Source: Paenibacillus faecalis
GTDB taxonomy: Bacteria; Bacillota; Bacilli; Paenibacillales; Paenibacillaceae
Assembly: GCF_900289175.1 (NCBI RefSeq)
Contig: NZ_LT985747.1
Span: 1,113,850-1,177,849 of the forward strand
DNA length: 64,000 nucleotides
Reading direction: 5' to 3'
A program made the translations under genes and the position numbers. Numbering within the stretch: position 1 is the stretch's first letter; the number at the start of each line of letters is the position of its first letter. This document shows, one piece after another, positions 53,451 through 63,168 of this stretch. The notes under the pieces were generated by a model. The model was not told the DNA's origin. It made no database searches and saw only the letters and a list, made by a program, of their open reading frames with translations.

Positions 53451-54881
53451 TTATAACAATGGAGACAGCATCCTGCAAAAAATTTCAGCACCCTTCTGCA
53501 GCCTTCCCCGATCCTTGAATTTTCCGACATCGATCATGCGACTGTTACGAAGATCCTCTTCAAAATCAGAAACCAAGCGCTCCATCGGCTCTTTATCAAA
53601 GAGAACCGCCGTTAGCTCAAAATTGCAGAAAAAGCTCCGCATATCCATATTCGCCGTACCAACAGAACCAATCAAATCATCAACAATCAGCACCTTTGCA
53701 TGAATAAACCCTTTTTGATATTCATAAAACCTTACTCCCGCCGCAAGCAGCTCCTCCACATAAGATAAGGATGCTAGCTTAACAAGTCTTGAGTCGGCCT
53801 TGTCCGGAATAATTATACGTACATCCACTCCGCTGACTGCCGCCGTCTTGATCGCTTCAAACAGTCCTTCATCCGGAATAAAATACGGTGTCGTTATCCA
53901 AATCCGCTTCCTGGCTACCGAAATGGAGCCGAAGCACATTTCCTGTATCGCATTCCAGCTCATGTCAGGTCCGCTGCTTAAAATCTGCACTTGCTCTTCA
54001 CCTGTACAGTGATGCTCGGGAAACAAGCCTAGATCAACGATTTTTTCCCCAGATGCAAGCCTCCAGTCATGGAGAAAGACGTTCTGCAAAAAATAAACTG
54101 CATCCCCCTCCACTTCCAGATGAGTATCTCGCCAGTACCCCATCTTTTGGTACTTCCCCAAATAATCATCACCTACGTTGATCCCTCCCAGAAAGCCAAC
54201 GGTGCCGTCAACGACAACAATCTTTCGATGGTTTCGGTAATTGATTCTTCGGTTCAGAACAGAAATCATCGCCGGGAGAAAATAATGAAATTCCACCCCC
54301 GACTCTTTAAACCGCCTTACAAATGATTTTTTCAGCTTGTAGCTGCCCAGTCCGTCACAAATAAGGCGCACTTTAACGCCTTCCTTCGCTTTACGAATCA
54401 TCACATCCTGAAACTTCGTTCCGATCGTATCATGACGAAAAATATAAAATTCAACGTGGATATGATCCTTCGCCTTTTCCATCGCATCCAGCATAGCCGC
54501 ATAAGTTTGCTCCCCATCCGTCAGCACTTTGGTGCTGTTACATCCCGTAATCGGACTTTCCGAAAGATGACTCAGCAAATTAAACAGACGCAAATGATGA
54601 TGAAATTCAGGGTTATGCATTTCGGATGCACGCCGCACAACAGCTGCTTTTTCCCATAAATGCCCCCGGATTTCCTGGAACAGCCGTGTTCCACGATTCC
54701 GAACCATCAGCCGATGCTGATAGTCTCGAGCCATGAAAAAATAGAGCACAAAGCCGACAAGCGGTAAACAAAACAAAATAAACAGCCATGCTACGGTTTT
54801 GGACGGATTTCTGAATTCGAGCAACAGCACCGCTAGCATCTGACATATAAATGCGATAAGTGCAAGCAGAAGCCACAGCAT
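53451..54881 (-). CDS. cls: Cardiolipin synthase
   Basis: The 476-residue membrane enzyme has two N-terminal membrane helices (1-50) and two HKD phospholipase-D motifs: NHRKIVVVDG near residue 222 and FIHAKVLIVDD near 395. It joins two phosphatidylglycerol molecules into cardiolipin. Start ATG 54881 follows GGGGG at 8 bases. It is divergent from the M23 peptidase gene. Bacilli have several cls paralogues, so its share of cardiolipin synthesis cannot be told from sequence. Confidence 0.96.
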   Translation of the reverse strand: MLWLLLALIAFICQMLAVLLLEFRNPSKTVAWLFILFCLPLVGFVLYFFMARDYQHRLMVRNRGTRLFQEIRGHLWEKAAVVRRASEMHNPEFHHHLRLFNLLSHLSESPITGCNSTKVLTDGEQTYAAMLDAMEKAKDHIHVEFYIFRHDTIGTKFQDVMIRKAKEGVKVRLICDGLGSYKLKKSFVRRFKESGVEFHYFLPAMISVLNRRINYRNHRKIVVVDGTVGFLGGINVGDDYLGKYQKMGYWRDTHLEVEGDAVYFLQNVFLHDWRLASGEKIVDLGLFPEHHCTGEEQVQILSSGPDMSWNAIQEMCFGSISVARKRIWITTPYFIPDEGLFEAIKTAAVSGVDVRIIIPDKADSRLVKLASLSYVEELLAAGVRFYEYQKGFIHAKVLIVDDLIGSVGTANMDMRSFFCNFELTAVLFDKEPMERLVSDFEEDLRNSRMIDVGKFKDRGRLQKGAEIFCRMLSPLL

Positions 54882-55102
54882 ACCGGCAGCCCCCTAACTT
54901 GAAATAAGTATGATAACTACATCATTGACCATTCAACTATGTATTAATCAGTACATACCCAATCCGCAATATGAATGACACTATCTTTCGTCTTCCAAAA
55001 TTTTTGACATGTTTCTCGCAGAAATAGAATACATAGAGGATAAGGAGAAGTCCAAGTTTTTATCTATATCTAATACTCACAAAAAGAATGAAAGGGGATG
55101 CC

Positions 55103-56077
55103 ATGAAGAACAAGCGCCGGAAACAACGCATGACACTGCTGGTGCTCCGTGATGCCCAGCACTCGGTAAAGCAGGTTCACTTGTCAAAACCCTTAATGAT
55201 CGCCGTTCCTGTCGCTGCAATCCTTTCGATATCCGGTCTGATTGTTTCCATGCAGATCAACAACGCTCGCACGATTTCAGAGCTGGAACAACAGTTGACA
55301 CTTAAAACCTTGGAATCACTCAGAATGGAGGTTACCGTTACCAATAAAGAGGAAGCGATTGAACGGCTGAACAAAGCGATCATCCAGCTATCAGACGAAG
55401 CGGAACAAACGAAAACACAGATGAAGCGTGTAAAGGAGCTGGAACATGAACTGGAACAGTTTATTCAGAAACATGGATCGGCCAGCAGCAAAAATACCTC
55501 TTCCCTTTCCCAGAACAAAGACAGCAGTGTCGGTGGAGAGTATATTGCCGTTCATGAGAACAAAATGCTGAATTTGGCCAAGGAAACGAAAGATGATTTT
55601 GAAGAGATTCAAAACCTGATCAAGACGATGGAAAGCCATATTCCCCAAACGCTAAATCAAGCGGAAGAAACTCAAAATATACGCGAGGGAAATCCAACGC
55701 AATGGCCTACGATCTCCAAACGTCTTACCTCCAATTTCGGCTATCGATACGACCCGTTTAACGGCCGCTCTGCCTATCATGCTGGAATCGATATTGCTGG
55801 AGAGCGAGGCGATCCCGTCTTTGCTGCAGGTTCAGGGACAGTAACTACCGCAGAGCAAAGCGGAGCGCGTGGGCTTTACATCGTGGTAAGTCATCCGAAC
55901 GGGCTCGAAACCTGGTACTTGCATCTTGACAGTCTGGCTGTACAAGTTGGAGATCATGTGGAACAAGGCGAGCAGATCGGCAGTCTTGGAAGCACCGGAC
56001 GCAGCACCGGTCCACATCTTCATTTTCAGGTCGTTAAAAACGATCAAACCGTTAACCCGTTGCCATACATTCAATAA
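55103..56077 (+). CDS. Membrane-anchored M23 peptidase with coiled coil
   Basis: From ATG 55103 (AAAGGGG upstream) the 324-residue protein has a membrane helix (about 30-52), a coiled-coil (about 55-125) and a C-terminal LytM/M23 endopeptidase domain (about 215-324). The zinc ligands are visible: HAGIDIAG (HxxxD) and PHLHFQV (HxH). It probably cuts peptidoglycan cross-links at the outer face. TTGACA at 55004-55009 may be its -35. It lies 21 bp upstream of the bactofilin gene, a pairing seen in other bacteria where bactofilin positions M23 enzymes. Confidence 0.94.
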   Translation: MKNKRRKQRMTLLVLRDAQHSVKQVHLSKPLMIAVPVAAILSISGLIVSMQINNARTISELEQQLTLKTLESLRMEVTVTNKEEAIERLNKAIIQLSDEAEQTKTQMKRVKELEHELEQFIQKHGSASSKNTSSLSQNKDSSVGGEYIAVHENKMLNLAKETKDDFEEIQNLIKTMESHIPQTLNQAEETQNIREGNPTQWPTISKRLTSNFGYRYDPFNGRSAYHAGIDIAGERGDPVFAAGSGTVTTAEQSGARGLYIVVSHPNGLETWYLHLDSLAVQVGDHVEQGEQIGSLGSTGRSTGPHLHFQVVKNDQTVNPLPYIQ

Positions 56078-56098
56078 CAGAAACAAGGAGGTTTTCGT

Positions 56099-56512
56099 GT
56101 GGGAAAATCCAAAAGAAAAAAATCTGCGGGTACAAGCACGCTCATCGGACAGGGAAGCCATATGGAGGGCGCTCTGAACTGCGATGCGGACTTAAGGATC
56201 GAAGGGAAATTTGACGGCACCATTGAAAGCCGGGGAAATGTAACGATCGGTGAAAGCGCAGTTGCACGCTCCAACATTTCAGCGAAAGAAGTCATTATTG
56301 CGGGGAAGGTATACGGCGATATTGCAGCCGATGGCAAGCTGACCATCACCCCGACCGGGCAAATGCACGGGGATGTCATCGCTACATCGCTTATTATTAT
56401 GGAAGGCGGCGTTCTAAATGGAGCAAGTCATATGGAAAGCCCGATTGCCGATGTGGAATCCAGCGACTCTACCTTAGAGGCAGTGCCCCTGCAAAGACCT
56501 GAAGCAGGATAA
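56099..56512 (+). CDS. Bactofilin (polymer-forming cytoskeletal protein)
   Basis: The 137-residue protein starts at GTG 56099 after AAGGAGG. Its core (about 15-115) is a run of short beta-helix turns such as GALNCDADLRIEGKFDGTI, GNVTIGESAVARSNI and EVIIAGKVYGDI, typical of bactofilins. It should polymerise into filaments at the membrane. The M23 peptidase gene lies just upstream and may be guided by it in cell-wall remodelling (inference). A hairpin terminator follows. Confidence 0.95.
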   Translation: MGKSKRKKSAGTSTLIGQGSHMEGALNCDADLRIEGKFDGTIESRGNVTIGESAVARSNISAKEVIIAGKVYGDIAADGKLTITPTGQMHGDVIATSLIIMEGGVLNGASHMESPIADVESSDSTLEAVPLQRPEAG

Positions 56513-56589
56513 TGGCATACCTGCTGATTTTGCCGGGAATCAAAACCGGACTCTATCAAATCATACGAAGTGCCATGCCAATCCAAGCC

Positions 56590-56632
56590 AAAGAGCTCCT
56601 GCGAGCAGTACATCTGCCGAAGGAGCTCTTTG
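56590..56632. terminator. Bidirectional terminator
   Basis: AAAGAGCTCCT (56590-56600) and AGGAGCTCTTT (56621-56631) are a perfect 11-bp inverted repeat with a 20-base loop. It separates the bactofilin gene from the convergent ABC transporter genes. Confidence 0.75.
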
Positions 56633-56655
56633 ATCTTGCAACCGCTAGTGCCGCT

Positions 56656-57423
56656 TTATGCCGCAATGTCCCTCTTGGAGAAAACCCACCAGGATACAAA
56701 GGCAAATACGAAACAATATCCAATCAACACAGCGATCGAGAACCCGATCCCAACGCCGCCCGGACCAACGGATGAGTGAATATAATCACTGAGGTCCAGA
56801 TGAAGAAACAGAATGTATTTTTGCCATTCATGTTTTTCCGGGTTAAACAGCAAGGTAAAAATATCCTTCGTAACCAACAAAATCATCGATAAACTTATAG
56901 CGAGATTACTGGAACGAAAAACGGTCGATATCATGAAAGCGATAAGCGCGATAACAAACAGCTCAACATAATCCGTTAGCAAAAGAAGCATCGAAGACCT
57001 CGCACCGCCCGAACCACTTATGAACGCAGACGGTTCAGAAAACAGAAGCGCTGATGACAGTATGCCGATACTAGCCACGATGATCGTGCCAAACAGAGAA
57101 AACAGGAGCATAGCCACAAATTTGGACAGCAGTATTTTCCCCCGACCCCAAGGACGGATCATCAGCAGTTTGATCGTTCCCCATGTAAATTCCCCAGCTA
57201 CGATGTCCGCAGCGATCACTACCGTAAATAAAACATTCAACATGAAAGTGATGCTCTCAGTCCACGAAAAGGCCGTCCATACGTCGATTTGCGCGCCGGT
57301 CAAGTTCAACAGTACGGGCATAAGCACGTTAAAAGCCGCCAATATCCCAAGCATCACCCAGGTTCGCACACGGCCGTATATTTTCATATTTTCATTGGCG
57401 ATCAGTTTAAAAAAATCAGTCAT
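56656..57423 (-). CDS. ABC-2-type permease subunit
   Basis: The 255-residue protein from ATG 57423 (GGGAAG upstream) has six membrane helices and the EFTWGTIKLLMIRPWGRGKILLSKF motif of BcrB/YhcI-type permeases near residue 75-100. It lacks an ATP domain and pairs with the ATPase gene, whose stop it overlaps by 8 bp. The pair is likely an exporter, for example for a peptide antibiotic or lipid; the substrate is unknown. Confidence 0.9.
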   Translation of the reverse strand: MTDFFKLIANENMKIYGRVRTWVMLGILAAFNVLMPVLLNLTGAQIDVWTAFSWTESITFMLNVLFTVVIAADIVAGEFTWGTIKLLMIRPWGRGKILLSKFVAMLLFSLFGTIIVASIGILSSALLFSEPSAFISGSGGARSSMLLLLTDYVELFVIALIAFMISTVFRSSNLAISLSMILLVTKDIFTLLFNPEKHEWQKYILFLHLDLSDYIHSSVGPGGVGIGFSIAVLIGYCFVFAFVSWWVFSKRDIAA

Positions 57424-58327
57424 GGCTTTCACTTCCCGTCATTTCCAAAAATTGATCCTCAAGCGATGTCGTGACCGGCTGGATGCCATAAACCTGAACA
57501 CCGCCGCGTACAAAATCGGCATTGATTTTGGCAATCGTATCGCGGTCTCCACGAATAATGATCCGGTTCCCATGTACTCTGTGCTGAAAAGCTTCTAACA
57601 GCTGTACCGCACTCTGAACATCATTCACCTCAAAGGCTGTTTCTTCAAATGACCGTTCCCCTTCCGAGGTTCGCAGCTGCCGGATATCGATCAGCCTGCC
57701 GTTTTGGATGACGCCAACCGTGTCACACATCAGCTCCATTTCGGACAACAAGTGACTGGAAACGAACACCGTTGTTCCCTCTTCACGACTTAACTTGCGC
57801 AAATAGTCGCGAAGCTCCCGTATGCCCTGCGGATCAAGGCCGTTCGTCGGCTCATCCAGAATGAGAAGCTTCGGTCGATGCAGCAATGCTTGCGCCACGC
57901 CTAATCTTTGCCGCATCCCGAGCGAGTATGTTTGCACTTTGTCGTGAATCCGGTCCTCAAGCCCGACCAGCTTCACCACCTCATAAATACGATCTTCTGA
58001 AATGCCCGGCATCATCCGTGCGTAATGCACCAAATTTTTAAAGCCGGTCAAAAACTTATACATTTCCGGATTTTCTACAATCGCGCCGATTTGAGAAGAG
58101 GCCTTTTCATAATCATCACGGATGCTGTGTCCTCCGATCAGAATATCCCCTTTCGTAATCGACATCAATCCGACCATCATCCGGATCGTTGTTGTTTTCC
58201 CCGCACCATTAGGGCCCAGAAAGCCAAATACCTGTCCCGCGGGAATGTCCAGAGTCAAATCCTGAACCAATGTTTTAGAGGAGATTTTTTTCGTAACCCC
58301 CATCAGCCTTACAAGCGGTTCCTGCAT
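57416..58327 (-). CDS. ABC transporter ATP-binding subunit (BcrA-like)
   Basis: The 303-residue ATPase has Walker A GPNGAGKTTTIRM (about 38), the signature YSLGMRQRLGVAQALL, Walker B LLILDEPTNGLD and a C-terminal regulatory stretch (220-303) with FEVNDVQSAVQLL. It powers the adjacent permease. Start ATG 58327 follows AAAGGAG. Only the two subunits are present and no two-component system lies beside them. Confidence 0.94.
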   Translation of the reverse strand: MQEPLVRLMGVTKKISSKTLVQDLTLDIPAGQVFGFLGPNGAGKTTTIRMMVGLMSITKGDILIGGHSIRDDYEKASSQIGAIVENPEMYKFLTGFKNLVHYARMMPGISEDRIYEVVKLVGLEDRIHDKVQTYSLGMRQRLGVAQALLHRPKLLILDEPTNGLDPQGIRELRDYLRKLSREEGTTVFVSSHLLSEMELMCDTVGVIQNGRLIDIRQLRTSEGERSFEETAFEVNDVQSAVQLLEAFQHRVHGNRIIIRGDRDTIAKINADFVRGGVQVYGIQPVTTSLEDQFLEMTGSESHD

Positions 58328-58390
58328 ATGTGAATTACTCCTTTACAACCTGTCATACCCATACACCTTAGCAAATATATATAAGCCTAT

Positions 58391-58579
58391 TTATAGTAAC
58401 ACACTTTCCTTCCTGAGTGTTTCCATTAGCGAAGACTGAAGCGGAGGAATTTTTGAGCAATCCTGACAGATTCCCATCGGAATATCATTTTTAAAAAAGC
58501 CGGTTCGAAACAGACTGCCCCCTTCCCCATGAGACACAACTCGACAACAACGGACACAGTACATTCTCAATTCATTCAT
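58391..58579 (-). CDS. Small zinc-ribbon-like protein
   Basis: The 62-residue product from ATG 58579 has two CxxC pairs, MYCVRCCRV and GICQDCSKI, about 30 residues apart, as in a zinc ribbon. The rest is short and polar. An AGAGGA lies 11 bases upstream; the start could also be 58591. No family was recognised. It lies 63 bp upstream of the ABC ATPase gene on the same strand. Confidence 0.6.
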   Translation of the reverse strand: MNELRMYCVRCCRVVSHGEGGSLFRTGFFKNDIPMGICQDCSKIPPLQSSLMETLRKESVLL

Positions 58580-58769
58580 GCCTATCAACATCCTCTCTCA
58601 GAGGGATATGTAAAACGATACACTTTGTATCTTATAAATGGAATGTATATAATCTCACAAGTTTTGTCAACTACATCATGAACCTATAAGAGAACTTATG
58701 ATCCGTCGGGGAGAAAACGAGGGGAATATGAAAGATGTGGTGAATGTAACGAGTTAAGCGAGAATCTTC

Positions 58770-59867
58770 CTAAACGATCGGAGAGGGGCAGCTTTCAGAA
58801 TAATGTTCTTTTGAATTGTTCTTGACAGGCTCATGCACAAAGATAATTTTTCCACAATTTCCGCTTTGCATCAGCTCAAACGCTTCCTTATAACGATCCA
58901 GCGTAAATGTGTGTGTAATCAGTGAATCCAGCTGAAGTGTGCCGCGTGCAAGCAGCCCTTTCATTTGATACCATGTGTCATACATACGGCGACCTGTAAT
59001 GCCTTCCACCCGAATCCCTTTAAATATGATCTGTCCCATATCCAGCGCCACTTTTTCAGTAGGGATACCGAGAAGCGAAATACGTGCTGCCTTTGCAGCT
59101 GCCTGGAATCCTTCCTGTATTGCACCCGGATTTCCCGTCATTTCCAGAACGATTTCGGCCCCCTCCCCCTTCGTATGCTCATAAATTGCTGTTGACAACT
59201 TCTCTGAAGCACTGTTGATAACAATATCGGCCCCCATTTTATGAGCCATACCCAGCCGATAGGAATTGATATCAGCTGCTATCACTTTACCAGCGCCGCA
59301 TGCTTTGGCAACGGCAATCGACATCAGCCCAATCAGACCGGAGCCTATAACGACAACCGATTTTCCTACAATATCACCAGCCAGTACCGTTTGCACGGCG
59401 TTGCCAAGAGGGTCCTGCAGGCAAGCAATTTCAAAAGGCATGTCCGGCTCATTATGAATCACATTGCTTGCTTTGACGACAGCATAGGTTGCAAAACATC
59501 CCGGAACCGTAATCCCGAAACTTCGCGTGTTTAAACAAACGTGGGCATGACCTGTACGGCAATGTTTGCAGTAACCGCATACGATGTGGCCTTCTGCCGA
59601 AATATGATCACCGATGTTCACATTGGTCACATGAGCTCCAATGTCTTCTACTATGCCGGCAAATTCATGTCCGAACACATTCGGCGTCACGACCGTTTGC
59701 GCTGCCCATGCATCCCAATTGTATATATGTACATCCGTGCCACAAATAGAGCTTGCCTTGATGCGAACCAGTACCTCATCATCATGAATGACAGGTACTG
59801 GCAGCTCTTTAAGAACGGCTCCGGGCTCGCGTTTTTCTTTGACCAATCCAAGCATTGTTTTTTCCAA
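58770..59867 (-). CDS. tdh: L-threonine 3-dehydrogenase (zinc-type)
   Basis: The 365-residue medium-chain zinc dehydrogenase from TTG 59867 (AAGGTGG at 9 bases) shows ASSICGTDVHIYNWDAWA (catalytic Cys) and VFGHEFAGIVEDIG (zinc His-Glu), then GYCKHCRTGHAHVC (structural zinc Cys). The Rossmann stretch VVIGSGLIGLMSIAVAKACG and TGRRMYDTWYQMKGLL fit Tdh, which turns threonine into 2-amino-3-ketobutyrate with NAD. No kbl gene lies beside it, although Tdh and Kbl are often paired. An upstream frame to 59897 has no ribosome binding site. Confidence 0.9.
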   Translation of the reverse strand: MEKTMLGLVKEKREPGAVLKELPVPVIHDDEVLVRIKASSICGTDVHIYNWDAWAAQTVVTPNVFGHEFAGIVEDIGAHVTNVNIGDHISAEGHIVCGYCKHCRTGHAHVCLNTRSFGITVPGCFATYAVVKASNVIHNEPDMPFEIACLQDPLGNAVQTVLAGDIVGKSVVVIGSGLIGLMSIAVAKACGAGKVIAADINSYRLGMAHKMGADIVINSASEKLSTAIYEHTKGEGAEIVLEMTGNPGAIQEGFQAAAKAARISLLGIPTEKVALDMGQIIFKGIRVEGITGRRMYDTWYQMKGLLARGTLQLDSLITHTFTLDRYKEAFELMQSGNCGKIIFVHEPVKNNSKEHYSESCPSPIV

Positions 59868-59910
59868 GAGAGTATCCCACCTTTTTATATAACTCATCAG
59901 ATTCGAAAAA

Positions 59911-59950
59911 AAACGCTTCTACATCCTCACAAAGGATGAAAAGCGTTTCT
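59911..59950 (-). terminator. Terminator of the beta-helix protein gene
   Basis: AAACGCTT and AAGCGTTT at the base, with ATCCT/AGGAT inside, form a stem (59911-59948). On the minus strand TTTTTTTCGAATC follows it. Confidence 0.85.
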
Positions 59951-59969
59951 TACAAAAATATCGATAATC

Positions 59970-62135
59970 TTAAGGCCTGACTCGTACAATAGCTCCTGTA
60001 TAATCTCTCCAGCTCAAGCCGTCGTAATAAACTGGTTTTTTCAATATCGTATCGTAGTAGGTGTCTCCTTCCTCAGGTGTTTTCGATACCCCGGCACTTT
60101 GTTTTAAATTCATAAATTTATCCTTCATGACCACTTCGGAATATTTCCTGTTGGAGTTCTTGGGGTTCCCTCTGTAAAACAACTTTCCGGTTCTTGCCTG
60201 ATAGTGAAAGTATCCGGGGGTCACATCTGCTGCCGGATATCCTGAAGTGCTTGTTTCATCAATAACGATCGGGGCAATCATCGTTTTAACGTACCCTTTG
60301 TAATAAAGGGCATTTTTAACATGGTTATACCAGATGGACCCGGAATCGATCCCCGACATATTGCCGTTGTTAATATCCCCCGGCAGCTGCGACATACGAA
60401 GCATAGGAATCCGTTCACCTATTTGGCTGCCCGTCCAGGTCTGGTCTGCTTCAAGATGATCATCGATCAACAAATTGCCGGGATTCACATTGCCTCGAAT
60501 CAAGTGACGGCCTTGAACGACAGAGATCGCCTTCACCGGATACCTTCTTCCCTGCTTCGTATCCCAAATGAAATTCCCCTGAACGACGCTGTATAATGAT
60601 CCAAACAAATTAATGCCTACATTCTGGTCATGATTTACAGCTGGATTCAGATCGAGGTTGTTCCAGTTCCTGATTTTGTTGTTCGTAATGATGATATTCG
60701 TAGAATAAGGCTCCGGATATTGTGTTCCGTGCGCAGTAGCGATTCCTGAATTCGGCACATCGTCAATGGAATTGCCATTCACAATAATATCTTTAGAAGC
60801 AAAGATGTTAATCGCGCCAAAACTATATTCCTTCATATCTGGTGCGCTTACGTTGTTCGACTCCACAATGCATTGTCTGACTCCCCACAGCTCGATCCCG
60901 TCATACCGATTATTGACCGTAATATTATTGGAAATGGTTATATCATACGTTTCATACTGATTGGAGGAAAAAGCGGTGATTCCCTCTTGACCATTGCCAA
61001 TCACGACGTTGCCAAAAGCAATATGATTATAGTTTTTCCGTTCATCCGGATTGTTGATGCCGATATTGGTATCGAACAAAATGCCTTGACCGCCTACATT
61101 TTCCACATGGTTGTACATAACCTGGCAATATTTCGAGGATGAAACGTTAATTCCGATATTCAGGTTCGGTCCCACGTTGTTGAACAACGTTTGATTTTTG
61201 ATTCGATTTCCCCGAACGAGTATCGAGGCGCTTTTATTAATATAAATGATCCGCTCTGTTGTGTTTTTCGTATTTTCAATTCGATTGTTAATAAAGCTTC
61301 CGTCTGATGACTCATAAACATACCATGTTCCGGAGTTTCCGGTCACCTTAATATCCCGAATCTCAAAATCAGAGCTGCTCATAATATTAAAGTTAAAAGC
61401 TCCTTCTAAATCTTCTATTGCAAAATTGGTAATCCCCATCGCATTCATTGTGAAATCCTGACTTCCTGAAGAAGACTTTAACACCGCTCCCTTCTTTCCG
61501 GTCAGCTTCACATGGGATCGTAAATCCAAACGACTGATGTTGTACGTTCCTGCAGGAAAAATAACGGTGCCTCCTAGGGCGCCGGCCGCGTTCACAGCCG
61601 CTTGGACCGCCCAGGTATCATCGTGAATCCCGTCTGCAATCGCTCCAAACCATTGTGGAATAAATTCTTGCTCTTGAAGATTGCCTGAAACTACACCTTC
61701 ACCTGTGAAAATCTCTGAAAATCCTGCTTCGATTCTTCCATGAATCATAAGTGTTCGGTCTTTGGGCACACTAAATTTAGCACCCTGCATAAAATGAAGT
61801 GTAATATTCGCATCAATCGTGGTGTTCTGATTTATGACATAGGTTCCTTTTTGGAGTACAAGCACTCCGCCACCGTTCATTCGCAGCTTTGATAATGATT
61901 CGGCAAGAGAAGTTGTATCCGCAGCCAATAACCAGGGTACATCTAATTTCTCTGTACCGACCGAATGATCAGCTAGCTTGGAGCTTGTAACTGCGCCGTC
62001 TACTATATTTTCGGTAACAACAGAATTGGGCGGCAATGGGCTGTTATTTGCAGATGGTCCAATCGATGAGATCATCACACTGGCAGGAAGCACCGTCTTA
62101 AGTGCCTTTTTATAACGACTTTTCTTGTTTGCCAT
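59970..62135 (-). CDS. Secreted right-handed beta-helix protein (pectate-lyase-superfamily)
   Basis: The 721-residue protein has a basic, Ala-rich N-terminus that may act as a signal or anchor (KKALKTVLPASVMISSIGPS). A short helical repeat part follows (VTENIVDGAVTSSKLADHSVGTEKL), as in phage tail-spike or glycoside proteins. The pectate-lyase-3 start FGAIADGIHDDTWAVQAAVNAAG lies near 155 and a long beta-helix runs to about 560 (repeated NxxxN and GIxxxxxxN patterns). The C-terminal part has GDTYYDTILKKPVYYDG. It may bind or cleave a polysaccharide. The gene precedes tdh on the minus strand and lies beside rfbA, so its ligand may be the polysaccharide made there (inference). Confidence 0.85.
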   Translation of the reverse strand: MANKKSRYKKALKTVLPASVMISSIGPSANNSPLPPNSVVTENIVDGAVTSSKLADHSVGTEKLDVPWLLAADTTSLAESLSKLRMNGGGVLVLQKGTYVINQNTTIDANITLHFMQGAKFSVPKDRTLMIHGRIEAGFSEIFTGEGVVSGNLQEQEFIPQWFGAIADGIHDDTWAVQAAVNAAGALGGTVIFPAGTYNISRLDLRSHVKLTGKKGAVLKSSSGSQDFTMNAMGITNFAIEDLEGAFNFNIMSSSDFEIRDIKVTGNSGTWYVYESSDGSFINNRIENTKNTTERIIYINKSASILVRGNRIKNQTLFNNVGPNLNIGINVSSSKYCQVMYNHVENVGGQGILFDTNIGINNPDERKNYNHIAFGNVVIGNGQEGITAFSSNQYETYDITISNNITVNNRYDGIELWGVRQCIVESNNVSAPDMKEYSFGAINIFASKDIIVNGNSIDDVPNSGIATAHGTQYPEPYSTNIIITNNKIRNWNNLDLNPAVNHDQNVGINLFGSLYSVVQGNFIWDTKQGRRYPVKAISVVQGRHLIRGNVNPGNLLIDDHLEADQTWTGSQIGERIPMLRMSQLPGDINNGNMSGIDSGSIWYNHVKNALYYKGYVKTMIAPIVIDETSTSGYPAADVTPGYFHYQARTGKLFYRGNPKNSNRKYSEVVMKDKFMNLKQSAGVSKTPEEGDTYYDTILKKPVYYDGLSWRDYTGAIVRVRP

Positions 62136-62280
62136 ACAATAACAACCTCCCTCGCTCCTAAAAAGTCGTATTTACGATAATATAGTATTCGAGCACAATG
62201 ACATTGGATATGGTCATTTCGATTCCTGAAGCATATTTATAATATATTCTGAAAAAAAATAGGCCGTCACGTATACAGAC

Positions 62281-63168
62281 TTAAATATAAGTCGAGTGAT
62301 TAGCTTCTTGGACAAGCTTCAACAAATAAGCCGCATATGCCGTCTTGCCCAAATGCTCAGCCAAAACAAGCAGCTCCTCCCCCGATATATATCCCATGAA
62401 GTAGGCGATCTCTTCGATACATGCAACCTTCAGGTTTTGCCGTTTCTCAATCGTTTCGATAAATTGTGACGCTTCCAATAAAGATTCATGGGTACCCGAA
62501 TCAAACCAGGAATAACCCCGGCCCAAAATCTGAACGTTAAGCAGCCCGTTCGCCAAATACGCCTTATTGACGTCCGTGATTTCAAGCTCGCCCCGGGCTG
62601 AAGGCGAAATCTGCTTGGCAATATCCACGACATGGTTATCGTAGAAATAAAGCCCGGTCACGGCATAATTTGATTTGGGAAACTTCGGTTTTTCTTCAAT
62701 CGAGATCACTTCAGAGTCATGATTAAATTCAACGACACCAAAATGCTCCGGATTTTGAACATGATACCCGAATATCGTCGCTCCCCGTTCCCGCTTCGCC
62801 GCCGATTGCAGCAGTTCTGTCAGACCATGTCCGTAAAAAAGATTATCCCCCAGAATAAGCGCCACATGATCCTGTCCAATAAAGCGCTCCGCAATAATAA
62901 ATGCCTGTGCCAGTCCGTCTGGCGACGGCTGAACAGCATAAGATATTTGAATGCCCAGCTGCTCTCCTGTCCCCAGAAGCTCGTAAAAACGAGGGCTGTC
63001 ATGGGGCGTTGAAATGATCAGAATGTCCCGGATTCCCGCCAGCATCAAAACGGATAGAGGATAGTAAATCATCGGCTTATCGTAAATGGGCAGCAGCTGT
63101 TTAGAGACGGTTTTCGTTAACGGGTAAAGCCTTGTTCCGTTGCCACCTGCTAATATAATCCCTTTCAT
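62281..63168 (-). CDS. rfbA: Glucose-1-phosphate thymidylyltransferase
   Basis: The 295-residue protein from ATG 63168 (AAGGAG upstream) has the nucleotidyltransferase signature [33 protein letters not shown] and LGDNLFYG, then [17 protein letters not shown]. It makes dTDP-glucose, the first step to dTDP-L-rhamnose. The rest of the rhamnose genes are not in the window and may lie elsewhere. It overlaps the glycosyltransferase gene by 68 bp, and that gene sits upstream. Confidence 0.97.
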   Translation of the reverse strand: MKGIILAGGNGTRLYPLTKTVSKQLLPIYDKPMIYYPLSVLMLAGIRDILIISTPHDSPRFYELLGTGEQLGIQISYAVQPSPDGLAQAFIIAERFIGQDHVALILGDNLFYGHGLTELLQSAAKRERGATIFGYHVQNPEHFGVVEFNHDSEVISIEEKPKFPKSNYAVTGLYFYDNHVVDIAKQISPSARGELEITDVNKAYLANGLLNVQILGRGYSWFDSGTHESLLEASQFIETIEKRQNLKVACIEEIAYFMGYISGEELLVLAEHLGKTAYAAYLLKLVQEANHSTYI

